Shown here piece after piece: positions 10,231-20,904 of a DNA stretch of 64,000 bases. The notes under the pieces were generated by a model. The model saw only the letters and a list, made by a program, of their open reading frames with translations. It ran no database searches and was not told the DNA's origin. Positions within the stretch are counted from its first letter, which is position 1. Each line of letters begins with the position of its first letter. Made by a program: the position numbers and the translations under genes. Source of the DNA: Zizania palustris (Eukaryota > Streptophyta > Magnoliopsida > Poales > Poaceae); assembly GCA_019279435.1 (NCBI GenBank), contig JAAALK010000288.1, positions 51,341,742 to 51,405,741 on the forward strand, given 5' to 3'.

Positions 10231-11521
10231 GATATTTTGAGTCAGTTTTCTTTCTTCTTTACTCTTTTCTTGAGTCTTTCTGTGTGTGTTCATGTCATGC
10301 ATATTCACATATCACACTTTGAGCCTGCTTCTTTTATATGATTGATCTGGTTTACTTATTCTAGCTGGTACATGCTTTTGATTACTTGTCAATGATCATG
10401 CTTTGTTTCAGTTCACCTGATATGTCTGATATCTGTCATGTGCATGTCTTTTATGCTTTAAAATAGAAAAATGATCACCATTGCTTCTGGTAACTACCAT
10501 GTGTAGGCTGAATGCTTTTGCTATCTGTTACATGCCTTGTAGCTAGATCCTTACTTAGATGTAGATATGCAACTTGTAAATCTATATGCTTTAACATGGA
10601 AAATGTGCTATAAAAATGATGAAAAATCAGAAAAATGAAAATTCCATGCCTTTTTATGTATAATTTGAAAAGATCTAGGTGGGTTTGCTTTGTCGCATTG
10701 CATTGTTCTGGACTGCTTACCATAGCACTTTGGTATGAACTAGGACATTGTAGTGTATGCTAAGACCAATGTCTTAAGCTTCTGATGGTCCAATTAAAAT
10801 GATAACAAGTTTGCTGAAGCACTTTGTTTTGGACTATGCTTATCTTGGTAGATATCAGTTAGCTTTTGCATCTAATGCTTTACCTTGCGTGTCAACTAGA
10901 AAATGTGGTGATGCTTTTGTTTGCAAACATTGAAAAATGTGTGCTAATGACTTTCTTTAGATATCATCTGTTGCACTGATCATGCCATGTGTCTTAGACA
11001 TTATGTCTTTTGCTATACCTGCTAGATGTTGTAATTGCAGTCAATCATATCGGAGAAGCATGCTTTCTTCACTCCACCTGCACCCCAGTTTCATTCATTG
11101 CATATTTTGAGGGGGAGATGCATTTCAGGGGGAGTCTGTGTCTCTTTAGAGTGCATTTCATCTCGCTTGATGAGTCCAATTGTCAACAAGGGGGAGAAAT
11201 TTTGGAAGAAGAGTTTAAGGGGGAGTTTTGGCTTTCTCTGGGATTTGTTTTAGGGGGAGTTTTTGTCCCGTTTGTCCTTACTCTTTGGATATCCTTGTTG
11301 ATAATTCTGAGATTGCACTCGTTTTGAGGTTTTACTGTTGGTTAACCATAATGACCGTTTTTTTTGCTTTTGTTTGGCTTTTGGTCATTAGGGTTAAACT
11401 TTTACTTTATTTTCCTCTTCTCTGTTTTCTTGTGTTTTGTTTTTGTGTTTCCATATGTGCTCGCAGGTACTGGAGAGCTGATAAAGAGAAGTGTTGACAA
11501 TGCACTCATCAAGGGGGAGAT
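10231..11521 (+). other. Copia-C 3' untranslated region with multiplied polypurine tracts
   Basis: This is a non-coding, T-rich stretch between pol and the LTR. AGGGGGAG-type polypurine tracts recur near 11110, 11128, 11190, 11217, 11251 and 11511. The last (AAGGGGGAGAT, 11511-11521) abuts the LTR and is the likely plus-strand primer. Reiterated tracts in this position are a known Sirevirus trait. The mirrored region of copia-E (62040-63323) has the same arrangement. Short ORFs at 11010-11500 are not supported. Confidence 0.8.
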
Positions 11522-13622
11522 TGACGAGCCATGCTGAAGAGCGTGGGCCTCATGGCTCCAGATGTGATGAGTCATTGTCAACGGAAGTCAAAGAGGACAA
11601 GAAGAGGAGAGAAGACCTATTGCGTTTGAGCCGCATGTGACTCAGGTACACGGGCAGCGAGCGACAGTCGGGCAGAGGGGCCGCGAAGTCGGGCTGGCCA
11701 AATCTGGGTACATGGTCTAGAAGCAACAAAGGATCCACTGGGCCGTTGACCAGGATTGACTCAGGTACACGGGCGGCGAGCGATTGCCGGGCTGAGAGAG
11801 CTGCGGAATCGGGCCTGCCCAATCCGGGTACCTAGTGCAAAGTCGGTGGATGCTTTGTCAGTTTCGGCGCAAAACTAACGACCGCTGATCTCGGATCGTA
11901 CCGTTCTGAGGCGAAGCTGTAGTCCCTACGAAAGCTCCGCTTCAGGATAAGTCATCTGTAATTAGGAGTTTACTATTTTTTCCTTAGGCCCACAGTCAGT
12001 CAGTCGAGTGTATAAAAATATCCTAAGGGTAGTCTGGTCTTTTCCATTTTTTTCAGCGTCTGTAAAAAACCCTCGGGGTCTTTTGGTATTTTCCTAGGCT
12101 ATTGGGCTGCCTATAAATAGGGCCCCAATCCCTAGGGTTAGGGTTACCTTTCTAAAATTACTTTACTAATCAAAAGGATTGGGTCACTTTTGGCTTTCAC
12201 CTTCCTGCGGACACCGCCGCTATTCATTGAATCAGGTTCTGCAATTTTTCTCTCAGATTTCAATCATCTCGATATGGGTTTATTTTTTGATCATCGCGTT
12301 TTTCGTGTCATGGTTGTTTTTCTGCACTGAGTGCGCAACAGAAATCTTTCTCTTCACTCTAAGACCTTGCAAATCTCTGTTGCGTGTGCAGTCTTCCCTC
12401 CTAGCGATGCATTCTCGGGCTGAATTTTTTATTCGGTTGCTAGCTAGGCGATAGGTGTTGTTTATTACTTTCTCCAACATTTCTCGTGTGCTGCTCCAAG
12501 TCTATATGTTTCTTCGGCCATAGCCTCCAGTTGAATCAATAGTTCTACCAGCAGCAGTTTTGACATGCATTGCCTTTGCACGGTAGCAGAAGCTAGCTGT
12601 TGGCCTAGATTGCTAGCTGTCAGGCTATGCTACTACCAGGGCATAGCTAGCATCAGTTTCGTGATGAAAATTGCAGAAGCAGTCCGACGCAAGGCTTCAT
12701 ATGGTTTGGTGCCTCTTGTACCTTCCTGGAAAACATACTGGTTGAATGAAAGTTTTCTTTAATTAAAGCTTCAACGTGGACCCCTCTGCATATAGTTTTT
12801 CGGGCGTTGTTTTCGGGTTCTGTACTCAGAACTTCGCAGTTTGTTTCTTCGGAGTATAGGCTTCGCAGGGTCTGTCTTTCGAAGTTCTGTGCATCTGTTT
12901 TTCTGGTTGAGCAAAGGTTCTAGCGTTTTGTTGTCTCTGTCGATGCAGGCTTCGTTGTGTCTGTCTTCGACCGAAATTGTTCTTGCTTTGTTCTCCATCT
13001 TGTTCGAAGCTCTCAAGCGAGCATACTTCGGCAAGTTTCGAAGTTTGATTTTTACTTCGTGTCAGTCTGTTCGAGGCTGGCAGGCTTCGGTCATAATTTT
13101 TACGTGGGCCCCTCAGCTCAGTCATGATGGCTTCGAAGTCTCTCGATTATAGGCTGTAATTCATAGCCTGTAGCTCAGCTCACAGATAGGCTTCGCTGTT
13201 CACTTCGGCTTCGACTACTTCAGCCTTCACAGAAGGACTTTGAAGTAGGCTTTGGCACGGTCACCACAGGCTTCGACACTGCAGGCTTCGTCAAGTATCG
13301 AACAGGAGACAAATTTGAACAGTAATTTTCATCTCTTTTTACGTGCATTCAAGTTAAATGCCTGTGATGATCTACTCTTGTGAAGCTTGATACATCCATG
13401 TTTTAAATGCTTTGTTAATCTGCCTTTAAGCATTGGGTTGGTGTTTCTTTGTTTAGGACACCGGTCGTTTTTAGGCTAGATCATTTTTGGCTTTGTTGAT
13501 CTGTGCATTTTTCCCTTGCTAAGTCTGTTGAGGTGCGTTGGGTGTTGGGAGCAGGCCATTGATTCGTAAGATATTTTTAGGCGCCCATTCACCCCCCTCT
13601 GGTTGCTACTTTCGGTCCTACA
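11522..13622 (+). repeat. Copia-C 3' LTR
   Basis: 2101 bp, from TGACGAGCCATGCTG to GGTCCTACA. It is homologous to the copia-E LTR (60034-62039) and to the solo LTR (15549-17140), both inverted relative to this one. TATAAATA (12112-12119) is the probable promoter box. From about 12790 to 13310 it contains a CTTCGAAG/GGCTTCG-rich segment. Confidence 0.9.
12112..12119 (+). promoter_or_regulatory. TATA box in the copia-C LTR
   Basis: TATAAATA in GCCTATAAATAGGG context within the LTR. A matching box occurs on the - strand of the copia-E LTR (61473-61466). Confidence 0.7.
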
Positions 13623-13629
13623 AATAGAG

Positions 13630-13687
13630 CAGTGGTGGGGTGATGATGTCATCATGCCCGCCACTACTAATACACCTATATTTTTAT
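13630..13687. promoter_or_regulatory. Palindromic CACTA block 1 of CACTA-A
   Basis: AGTGGTGGGG-TGATGATGTCATCA-TGCCCGCCACT forms a near-perfect inverted repeat around a TGAnGTCA core. The T-rich TATA-like stretch ACACCTATATTTTTATT follows, then a C-rich leader and the ORF at 13887. Comparable blocks precede the other CACTA genes. Confidence 0.5.
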
Positions 13688-13886
13688 TGAGATAACAAGT
13701 ATTTTATCTGTGTGCCTCTCGTGACGCCTCAATCCCCAATCGCCAATCCCCAACTCTTCGCCTCCTCGCTGACCCCAACTGCGGCCTCCATCCTCATCAC
13801 CAACCCCCAACCTCTCGACGACAGCCCCCTCCACCATCATCATTGACCCCCAACCTCAACGACAATGCCCTCCTCGTCGGTTCACA

Positions 13887-14470
13887 ATGGCTCCTCCTAA
13901 GATTGAACGAAACAGTGGATCCTCAAACTCTACATCAACTAGCGTGTGTGAGGATTGCAAATGTGGTAAACTTAAGGTACATGGTATAGTTTGTAGTTGC
14001 TTGGCGAAGAAAGTTATTCTCATATTGGACTCTGACTCGGAGGACGACTCCCGATCATTGCAACTAGTCAGGGTAAGTGCTGGCAGATGGAAGAATGATG
14101 AGGCAACCAGTGGTAGATGGAAACATGCTAAGGCTAGAGGTGTAACAGGGAAGCATGCAGAGCAAGGCGGTAGCAAGAGGAGGAAGGAGGCAAGATCCTC
14201 TTTTTATGAAAATTTTATATATTTATCAGCCAATTCAATCATTGAACGATATTTTTTACATTGCTGCATGGATGATAAGTTGTTCTCACTATCACCGCCT
14301 TGTGTATTTTCTTGTTCAGGAACATGGAGAGCAGGTTAGACTGCCTGATGATGCTGAGTTGGTTGAGGATTGGCAAGTTGAGGCTTTTCATCTGTTTAAC
14401 CAGAAATATGTTGGGTTTGTGCCGAGGAAGAAGAAGAAGCTCCAAACCATATCTTTCTTTTGGGTTTGGA
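13887..14470 (+). pseudogene. CACTA-A small Cys-rich ORF, unknown function
   Basis: The ORF starts at ATG 13887 (MAPPKIERNSGSSNSTS). It has a cysteine cluster (CEDCKCGK ... CSC), then an acidic stretch (LDSDSEDDS) and Lys/Arg-rich repeats, and the first frame ends at about 14339. A second segment in another frame (LPDDAELVEDWQVEAFHLF, about 14340-14440) follows a possible splice acceptor (TTGTTCAG, about 14320). The same two-part gene is found at 45738-46235 in CACTA-B. I do not recognise the family. A CACTA accessory gene or a captured host fragment are both possible. Confidence 0.5.
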
Positions 14471-14640
14471 CCGGTAGTGCGTTTTGGTTTTGTCGTCCGG
14501 TTCGATGTGTAAGCTGGTTTCCCCAGCCTGAACTTGTGTTTGTTTACTTGCTTTCAAATAAACGTGATGTGTCAGGTTTGGAACCTCGAAACGCATTGCC
14601 CCAAACGAGCCCCCGCACCACTACGCTACAAAGTCTCAAT

Positions 14641-15064
14641 CATATCGTAACAACATGACAAGTCTCGTCTTTTTTAGACTTTATTTGATTTTTTGAGGAT
14701 TAAAAAACTATAATGATACATGTTGTCGATCGAGTGTTGTGGCAACCAACATTTTTATGATGGTTTTAAATTTATTGGATAATAACTAATAATAGAGTCA
14801 AAAACATGAATATAGTTTTTCTATAAATTTTTGTTAATTATTTCATGTCTTGTAGTTCAAATTTAACTTATTTTGACTTTGATCATAAAAACACACTTAA
14901 TGAAATAAAAAACAGTAAACTGGGAAAGAAAAATAGCAATTTTTTAATACATGTCTAACGTAAACCGAGGCAGAAAAATACCAATTTTTTAGTACAAGTT
15001 CAAATGAGGATTTAAACATCAATAAAAAAGTGATGAAAATTAGAACCGAAATGAAAAAAATGTT
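14641..15064. other. AT-rich CACTA-A spacer
   Basis: AT-rich non-coding DNA. It resembles 46430-46620 and 46900-47040 in CACTA-B. Nothing else is recognised. Confidence 0.5.
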
Positions 15065-15069
15065 TGGAG

Positions 15070-15185
15070 GCTAGCAGCAAGGTTCAAACCTCGAACCGCC
15101 TACCGGCAGCAAGGTTCAAACCTTGAACCGCATGGCCCTAAGCGAGCCCCCGCACCACTACGCTACAAAGTCTTTCTCGACAATG
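15070..15185 (-). repeat. tRNA-promoter-like repeat unit in CACTA-A
   Basis: On the - strand a box-A-like TAGCGTAGTGG (15165-15155) is followed after 32 bp by a box-B-like GGTTTGAACC (15122-15113), the spacing of a tRNA internal promoter. A second box-B-like copy lies about 30 bp further on. The same unit is at 45020-45120, 46625-46725 and 47050-47155; box-A-only relics are at 14618-14628 and 46397-46407. No complete tRNA cloverleaf was found, so a SINE-like or tRNA-derived relic is more likely than a tRNA gene. Confidence 0.55.
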
Positions 15186-15204
15186 TAGGCAGCGTATGCT
15201 AGAT

Positions 15205-15467
15205 AATCCCTACTACCCTTATTAGTAGTGGCGGTCTGGTGTAACCAATGGCGGGCATGCTGACGTCACCAGCCCGCCACTGCTATTTCTTTTAGTAGTG
15301 GTGGTCGGATGATGTCATCGGCCCACCACTACTAAGTAGAGCACCGGCGGCAGACGGATTAGTAGTGGTGAGCTGGTGACATCATTGCCCGCCACTACTA
15401 AGAGAAAATAGAAGTGGCGGGTTGATGACGTCATCATGCCCGCCACTGCTAATACACCTATATAAAA
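15205..15467. repeat. Internal palindromic CACTA repeats with TATA box
   Basis: Four to five alternating AGTGGCGGGC / GCCCGCCACT units enclose TGACGTCA-like cores. The clearest palindrome is 15413-15447. TATATAAAA (15459-15467) follows, then the CCGAAAACCTAG leader that also follows the block at 45182 in CACTA-B. Confidence 0.7.
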
Positions 15468-15548
15468 TTTTCGCTCCTGCTGTCCGAAAACCTAGTTTCA
15501 TTTCTAACTACCGCGCGCCGATCTCCGCCAGTTGTCGCCGCTCCCGGA

Positions 15549-17140
15549 TGTAGGAACGAAAGTAGCGACCAGATGGGGGGTGAATGGGCGCCTAAAAATT
15601 TCTTGCTAAACTATATCTTAATCCCAACACCCAAACAAACTTAACCAGACAAATAATATTTGCAAAGCAAATTTCAGGAATTAAAGTTGTCTAGCTTAAA
15701 ATGACTAGTGTCCTAATTAAAATGATATTAAAAATAAACTAAATAAAAATACTGCAGTAAATAAAAACACCTAAAAATCACGAAATATTTATATTTCAGT
15801 TTAGAAAAAAAATACTAATCAAATGAATAAAACATGTATCATTTAAAATTAATTCATAATTAAACCGAAAATATTGGAGGTAAAACTAGAATAAAAATAT
15901 AACTGCGACTAATAAATTTGTCTTTACTTTTTATATGAGCAGATTAACCAGAAAAAAAATAATATGAGATAACTAATAAGTGGATTAAATAATAATGTCT
16001 AGCAGATAGAGATTATCTTCATAAATTACTAAAAAAACTAATACGAGATTACTAATAAATTTTAGCAGATGAAAAATTAACTACAAAAACAAAACTACTG
16101 GATTTAATCTAACTAGAAATTAGGAGATAGAACAACTAACCTGCATCTGCTAAAAAGACGCAAGAAAAATTGTTGCGCCGCTCTGTGCAAAAAGCCTGCG
16201 CGACCTTCTGCGCTCTGATCGTCACGCGCCGCTGCACTGCGCCGGTGTGACGCCGGCGGAGAGAAAAAAAGGACAGGCGTTGCTTTTGCTGGCTCTGGCT
16301 TGGCTGTCGTGCCAAAAACTTGTAGTTGTTCGCCAGGATGCTGTCTCCCGTGCATGGCTTCCGTGAATCTGCATGCTTGCATGGAGAACAGATCTGGCCT
16401 AGCTGCTAGGTCTACCAAGAGCTTGTGCCACGAAGGGAAAAATGCCAGAGAAGCTTTTGCCGAAAACCAGGCCGGCGCGCGTGAGGAAAATGTTGCCGCC
16501 AGCGGTTGCGCTCGAGCGGGATAACGAAGAAATGCGGTGAGGAAAAATATGTGGACTGTAGATTGATCTATTAGAAACAGTCATCCTATCCCCGGGGGGG
16601 TAGAGGCCTATTTAAAGACGACTCTAATACATAAAAAGACTAATTTACTGCTAGGGTAAATTAACACTTACTCTAAAATAAATTCCGAAAATTAATAAAA
16701 TATTCTTAGAAAAATCACTTGACTCAAATAAAAATATTCTGGACTTAAAAACTAAATTTTAATATCCTAAAAACAAAATAATCATAGGTTGTCAGTTTTG
16801 CGCCGAAACTAATAAAGCGTCCATCGTCTTCGCACCGGGTACCCGGATTGGGCCGACCCGACCCCGCAACTTCCTCAGCCCGGCAATCGCTCGCCGCCCA
16901 TGTACCTGCGTCAAACCCAGTCAACAAACCAGTGGATCCTCTACCGCTCCTAGCCCATGTACTCGGATTGGGCCAGCCTGACTCCACGGTTCCTCTGCTC
17001 GGCTGTCTCTTGCTACCAGTGTACCTGAGTCACACGCGCCTCAAACACGACAGGTCTTCATTTCTCTTCCTTTGACTTCCGTTGACAATCACTCATCACA
17101 TCTAGAGTATCAAACCCATGTTCTTCAACATGGTTTCTCA
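15549..17140 (-). repeat. Solo copia LTR inside CACTA-A
   Basis: TGTAGGA (15549) to TTTCTCA (17140) corresponds end to end to an inverted copia-C/E LTR. The - strand start reads TGAGAAACCATGTTGA, against TGAGGAGCCATGCTGA in copia-E. No coding region accompanies it. The flanks CCGGA (15544-15548) and CTGGA (17141-17145) look like a 5-bp target duplication with one substitution. This is the expected product of LTR-LTR recombination. At 1592 bp it is shorter than the related LTRs and lacks their TTCGAAG-rich segment. CACTA-B has no LTR at the equivalent place. Confidence 0.85.
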
Positions 17141-18330
17141 CTGGAGCCCACGCCACCCTCAGAGCCCATCGTCGTTGTCGCCGAAGCCTGTCGCCGCCGA
17201 ACTCCGCCCGTCATCGTCTTTCCCAAAGCCCATCGCCGCCGAACTCCACCCGTCACTCCCGGAGCCCGCGCCGCCCTCGGAGCCCGTCGCCGTTGTCCCA
17301 GAAGCCCATCGCCGCTGCCCCCGGAGCCCATCGCCCCCCTAGGAGCATGCGACCACAGTGAGTGTTTGTAGTAGTGCTTCTTGTAGTAGGGCATTACAAT
17401 GGCTATTTCACTTGTTGCTGCATATATTCTGATGATAACCGAAATGTGCGAACCCCCTTGCTCTTTGGAGTGGATCCATGTGTCCAGATCAAAACATCGT
17501 ATTTATTTTTAACCTTGAGCTACATGTAATCATGTATGATTGTCTTTAGTACACTTTGGGTTTAATATAGGGACTAGCTGATTTTTCCATGCAATTTTGC
17601 ATGGAACTAAATCTTAAAAGTAGAATCTTAAATTGTTCTTTGCCAAGTTCTCAAATGCCATATCTTACTTTTGCAATGTGATGATTTTGTAGTAGGAAAA
17701 GCCACCCTTTCCCATATCCGGAGAGGTCTTTTTTCTCTATTGCAATTCTATGTCTTTTTTCCTGTTTTGCAATTCCTTTTAGAGGCCTATGATGCAAATT
17801 GTTATTGAGTTATCTCATGTATGTCATCAAAGCCGTGGGACACATCCATTCCCTTCAACAATTTCTTCTTTCTTGTGCTGCTGGCAGGGAATGGATGTGA
17901 CCATGGGTTCCATGGCAGCCATGAACATATTTGAAAAACAACACAAAATATGATGATGCCTCAACGACTTTGTGCAGAATCCAATGTAACACAACAGTAT
18001 TAGAGAGAGAGAACACCTAATAGTAAACTAGCTAGTTGTTATGTGATGCATACATAACACAAGCAATATACTATGCATGAGGCCACTGCCCAGTCTGAAT
18101 CATACATAACACAACCAATAGGAGAGTTGTAGCTAAGAAAAGTTTTCATCCATTTCCCATCTTTGACACTATTGATCAGTTTACTACTGCTATTACTTCT
18201 GAAGCTACTATACTAATCCTCAAGTGCATCCGACATGTGCATTGTTTCGTACATGAAAATATGACAACAGACCTTTTTTGCATAACCAAAATTCTGATAC
18301 ATTAGCCTCTTAACTATAAATAGTTCATCT
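17141..18330. other. CACTA-A leader region, non-coding
   Basis: It begins with a C-rich stretch of degenerate repeats (GAAGCCCATCGCCGC type, to about 17345). T-rich DNA with no supported ORF follows, up to the ATG at 18331. Probably a 5' leader or intron of the next gene. Confidence 0.45.
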
Positions 18331-20535
18331 ATGGCGGAAGAAGGACGTTCTATCGAGGAGCTCATCTACGAATCTCCTGCAAAAACAAATAAAGAGGGTT
18401 CATCTGAATGATCCTCCGATAGCGAATCTTCATACCATTCTCCGGAGAATGAACATCCAGTGGAGCCTAGGAAGAAGCGAACGAGAGAAGACGCCGATAA
18501 GGATTACATTCCTGAAGCTCAAGCGGAGGTAATTATTGTGCTAGCAATAAGTCAGATCAGCTTCTAACCGAGGATTACATTCCTGAAGCTCACATTGTCT
18601 ATCGTCGTAGGATCATCTAAAGCGAGGAAGCAAGCGTCGATTATTCCAAGTCAAGAAAAGAATAGCTATTGTCCCAGCTGTTGAGTCATTTGAGCGAACA
18701 GATGTTGAGCCCGCTGCATCTACATCCTCTGCAAATGAGAATAAGAGAGGGAAATAAGAGAAGAACAAGTTGCATATAGTTATCTATGAGGTTAAAGAAG
18801 TGTGTGTTGATGGGGCTCCAAAGAAGCCGAAAGAAATCACAGCTAAGTGGCGCAACGACTGTGGTTGTCTCGCCAGGGAGCGATGTAAGATAGTTTGAAA
18901 AATTGGAAGTGTCCCTAAAGCTACAAAGAATGAATTGTGGCAGCATATAAAAGCGCATTATAAATTCCCGAAATATTGCTTAGAAGACGCTAAAGCTACC
19001 ATGTTGAAGACTATCGGGAAATCTCTCTGTACATTTAGGACTAAGTTGAACACACAATACCTGCAGAAAGGAGAGTCGCCGCTCAACGACTATGTCTTTA
19101 TAATACCAAATGAAAGGAACGAATTCAAAATACAGCATTGCTCGGAAGAAGCCAAACAAGAGAGCATCATGTTCAAAGAACTTAATAAGAAGAATAAGTT
19201 GACACATAAACTTGGTCCACGTGGATATAAGGCCAAGGAGGATGAGTGGAGTAGAAAGGAGGAGGAGGACCGTGTGGCTGGGTTACCTAAACAGTTTCCA
19301 GGTGCTGATCAGCACACTAAGAGATGGCTCCTAGATCAAGCTAAAAAACACCTGAGGGCCAATATATGCTCTCCGACTCACGGACTAGTGAAGTATTTCA
19401 GAAAGCATACGAAATCGCTGAGTTGGAGAAGGCTGGAAAGTTCAAGCCCGAGGGATGTAATGACCAGCTTACATCTTCTCTCGGAAATGAGGAACATCTA
19501 GGGTGCACCCGAGGTGTCTCTTCTATAGCACCCTAGAAAAATACTTTCAAGAAACAGGAGTGTGCCACATACAAGAAGCGTCAAGCATGCACAAACGACG
19601 CCGCAGAGCGCCGTGCAGAGTGGGAGCGACACTTTTTTAAATTTATTAATGAGAATCCAAATATAATGCAGGCTGTAGTGAGACAGATAATTGTGCCAGA
19701 GGTATGACTTGACGTGCCAAGCACTGTTGGCTCAATACAAGAAAAAATTCATGTAAATTATATCAAAGAGGACACACCATGCAGCCTGCATGTACCGATA
19801 GGGCGCAAAGGGGATTCCCAAGAGGCTGGATGAGGCATTGCTATGCCCGAGGATTTATTTCACAATCAGCCTATTGCTGTAGAGTATACCAAGGTTTAGG
19901 TCAATGAGATCACCAATGACAGATTTATCAATGACACCTTTGATCTTCCAATGCTTAATAAGGGGATTGAGACAATTGGACATGCGCTGAATAACTTTGT
20001 CCTATGGGCGAGCCAAGATATCAAATTACTGAAAATAAGTTCTCAGAGCAAATCGCCTATTGTCTCATCACAATCCCCCACATATCCTTCATCTCACGAT
20101 GTGCAAAATATAGGATCTTTATCACCTGTTGATGAATGTGAGATAGAGGAAGAGGCAAAGAAGGAGCCAATGCCTGATAAAGTGGTAGAAGTGACAGAAC
20201 CTAAACTAGCTAAGTCTGATCAAGTGGAAGTGTCAGTTCCAACGGCCGAGCCTGATCAAATGCCACTGCCAGTTCCAGTCGAGTCTCAAGTAATAGAGCC
20301 AGTGCTATTGCCTGAGCCCACTGAGCCCAACACTAAAGTTCTAGAGCCTCTACCAGTGCTAGTGGCCGAGCCTAAAAAACAAGATGCTCGCCCAAAGCCC
20401 GCAATCCACAAGACAATTGTTCAAGCTGGGCAGTGTTTTGCGCCGAAATCTGAAATGCTTAAATTTTTTACTACTATGGGGCAAACACGTTCTAATCCCG
20501 TAGAGGCTCCCTTAAAGGATCTAGTACAAAAGTAG
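18331..20535 (+). pseudogene. CACTA-A transposase-associated ORF (Transposase_24-like)
   Basis: Pieces of one protein are read in several frames. The start is MAEEGRSIEELIYESPAK (18331), then a Lys-rich nuclear-signal-like stretch. Next is a domain (about 18900-19500) with the look of plant Ptta/En/Spm proteins (ELWQHIKAHYKFP; CTFRTKLNTQYL; WSRKEEEDRVAGLPKQF; CTRGVSS near 19500). A long Pro/Glu/Val-rich spacer follows (19951-20535; repeated EPxLxxPxPVEP-type motifs). Stops at about 18411, 18757, 18897 and 20535, plus frame changes, make it non-functional. In CACTA elements this protein lies between TNP2 and the right end. The family call rests on recognised motifs only. Confidence 0.6.
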
Positions 20536-20904
20536 ACGTGCTCACTTTCTGTTGATAAATGGACCTACGGAGACAAGGATTATATTGAATGCGAACTAGG
20601 CAAACCATTATTACCCAACGGGTACTGAGTATGTCCTGATAGACGAGAACATTTCATGACTGTTACCTCGAAGCATCTTCGTCAGGAGTTACACAAATAG
20701 AAGTGAAGGTTCCAAAAGAAATATTCAACTGCCCAGAGTTTACTCTAGCACTATTTTTCGATGACTTCCATCAGATGTTCCGTCTGAAGTGAATCTTCAT
20801 CACAAGCATGATGCTCTGGTGCCTGTAAGTACTTTTTACTTTGTCAATACAAAGCAAAAATCAATCATGTCTTATATTGAATATTTTTTCATAACATATG
20901 CAGT

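Larger units (their letters stand above)
1..13622 (+). mobile_element. Copia-C: Ty1/copia retrotransposon, Sirevirus-like, 3' part
   Basis: The window opens inside the gag-pol of a copia element read on the + strand. Visible order is protease end, integrase, reverse transcriptase, RNase H, a 1.3-kb untranslated stretch with repeated polypurine tracts, and a 2.1-kb 3' LTR ending in TACA at 13622. Tat-1 (1445-8552) splits the integrase/RT linker. Integrase before RT defines Ty1/copia; long LTRs plus multiplied polypurine tracts match the Sirevirus lineage. The next five bases, AATAG (13623-13627), are the expected target-site copy, but the partner lies off-window. The element sits inside CACTA-A. 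Confidence 0.9.

Noticed and set aside
11010..11497. Plus-strand ORFs of 72-105 codons after copia-C pol, considered as an env-like gene
   Set aside because: They include the polypurine tracts, have no shared frame with the copia-E counterpart and no signal peptide plus membrane pattern that I trust.
12179..13152. ORFs in the copia-C LTR that might be a captured host gene
   Set aside because: No recognised domain, and the region aligns with LTR sequence of copia-E.
15070..15185. Possible functional tRNA gene on the minus strand
   Set aside because: Box A and box B matches are good, but I could not form a full cloverleaf with an acceptor stem. Box B is duplicated and the unit is dispersed within CACTA DNA.
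16113..16584. ORFs on both strands within the solo LTR
   Set aside because: LTR sequence only. No domain, and no corresponding ORF in the copia-C and copia-E LTRs.
17072..17394. Pro/Arg-rich ORFs on both strands
   Set aside because: They span the boundary between the solo LTR and a C-rich degenerate repeat of CACTA-A, so they cannot be one ancestral gene.
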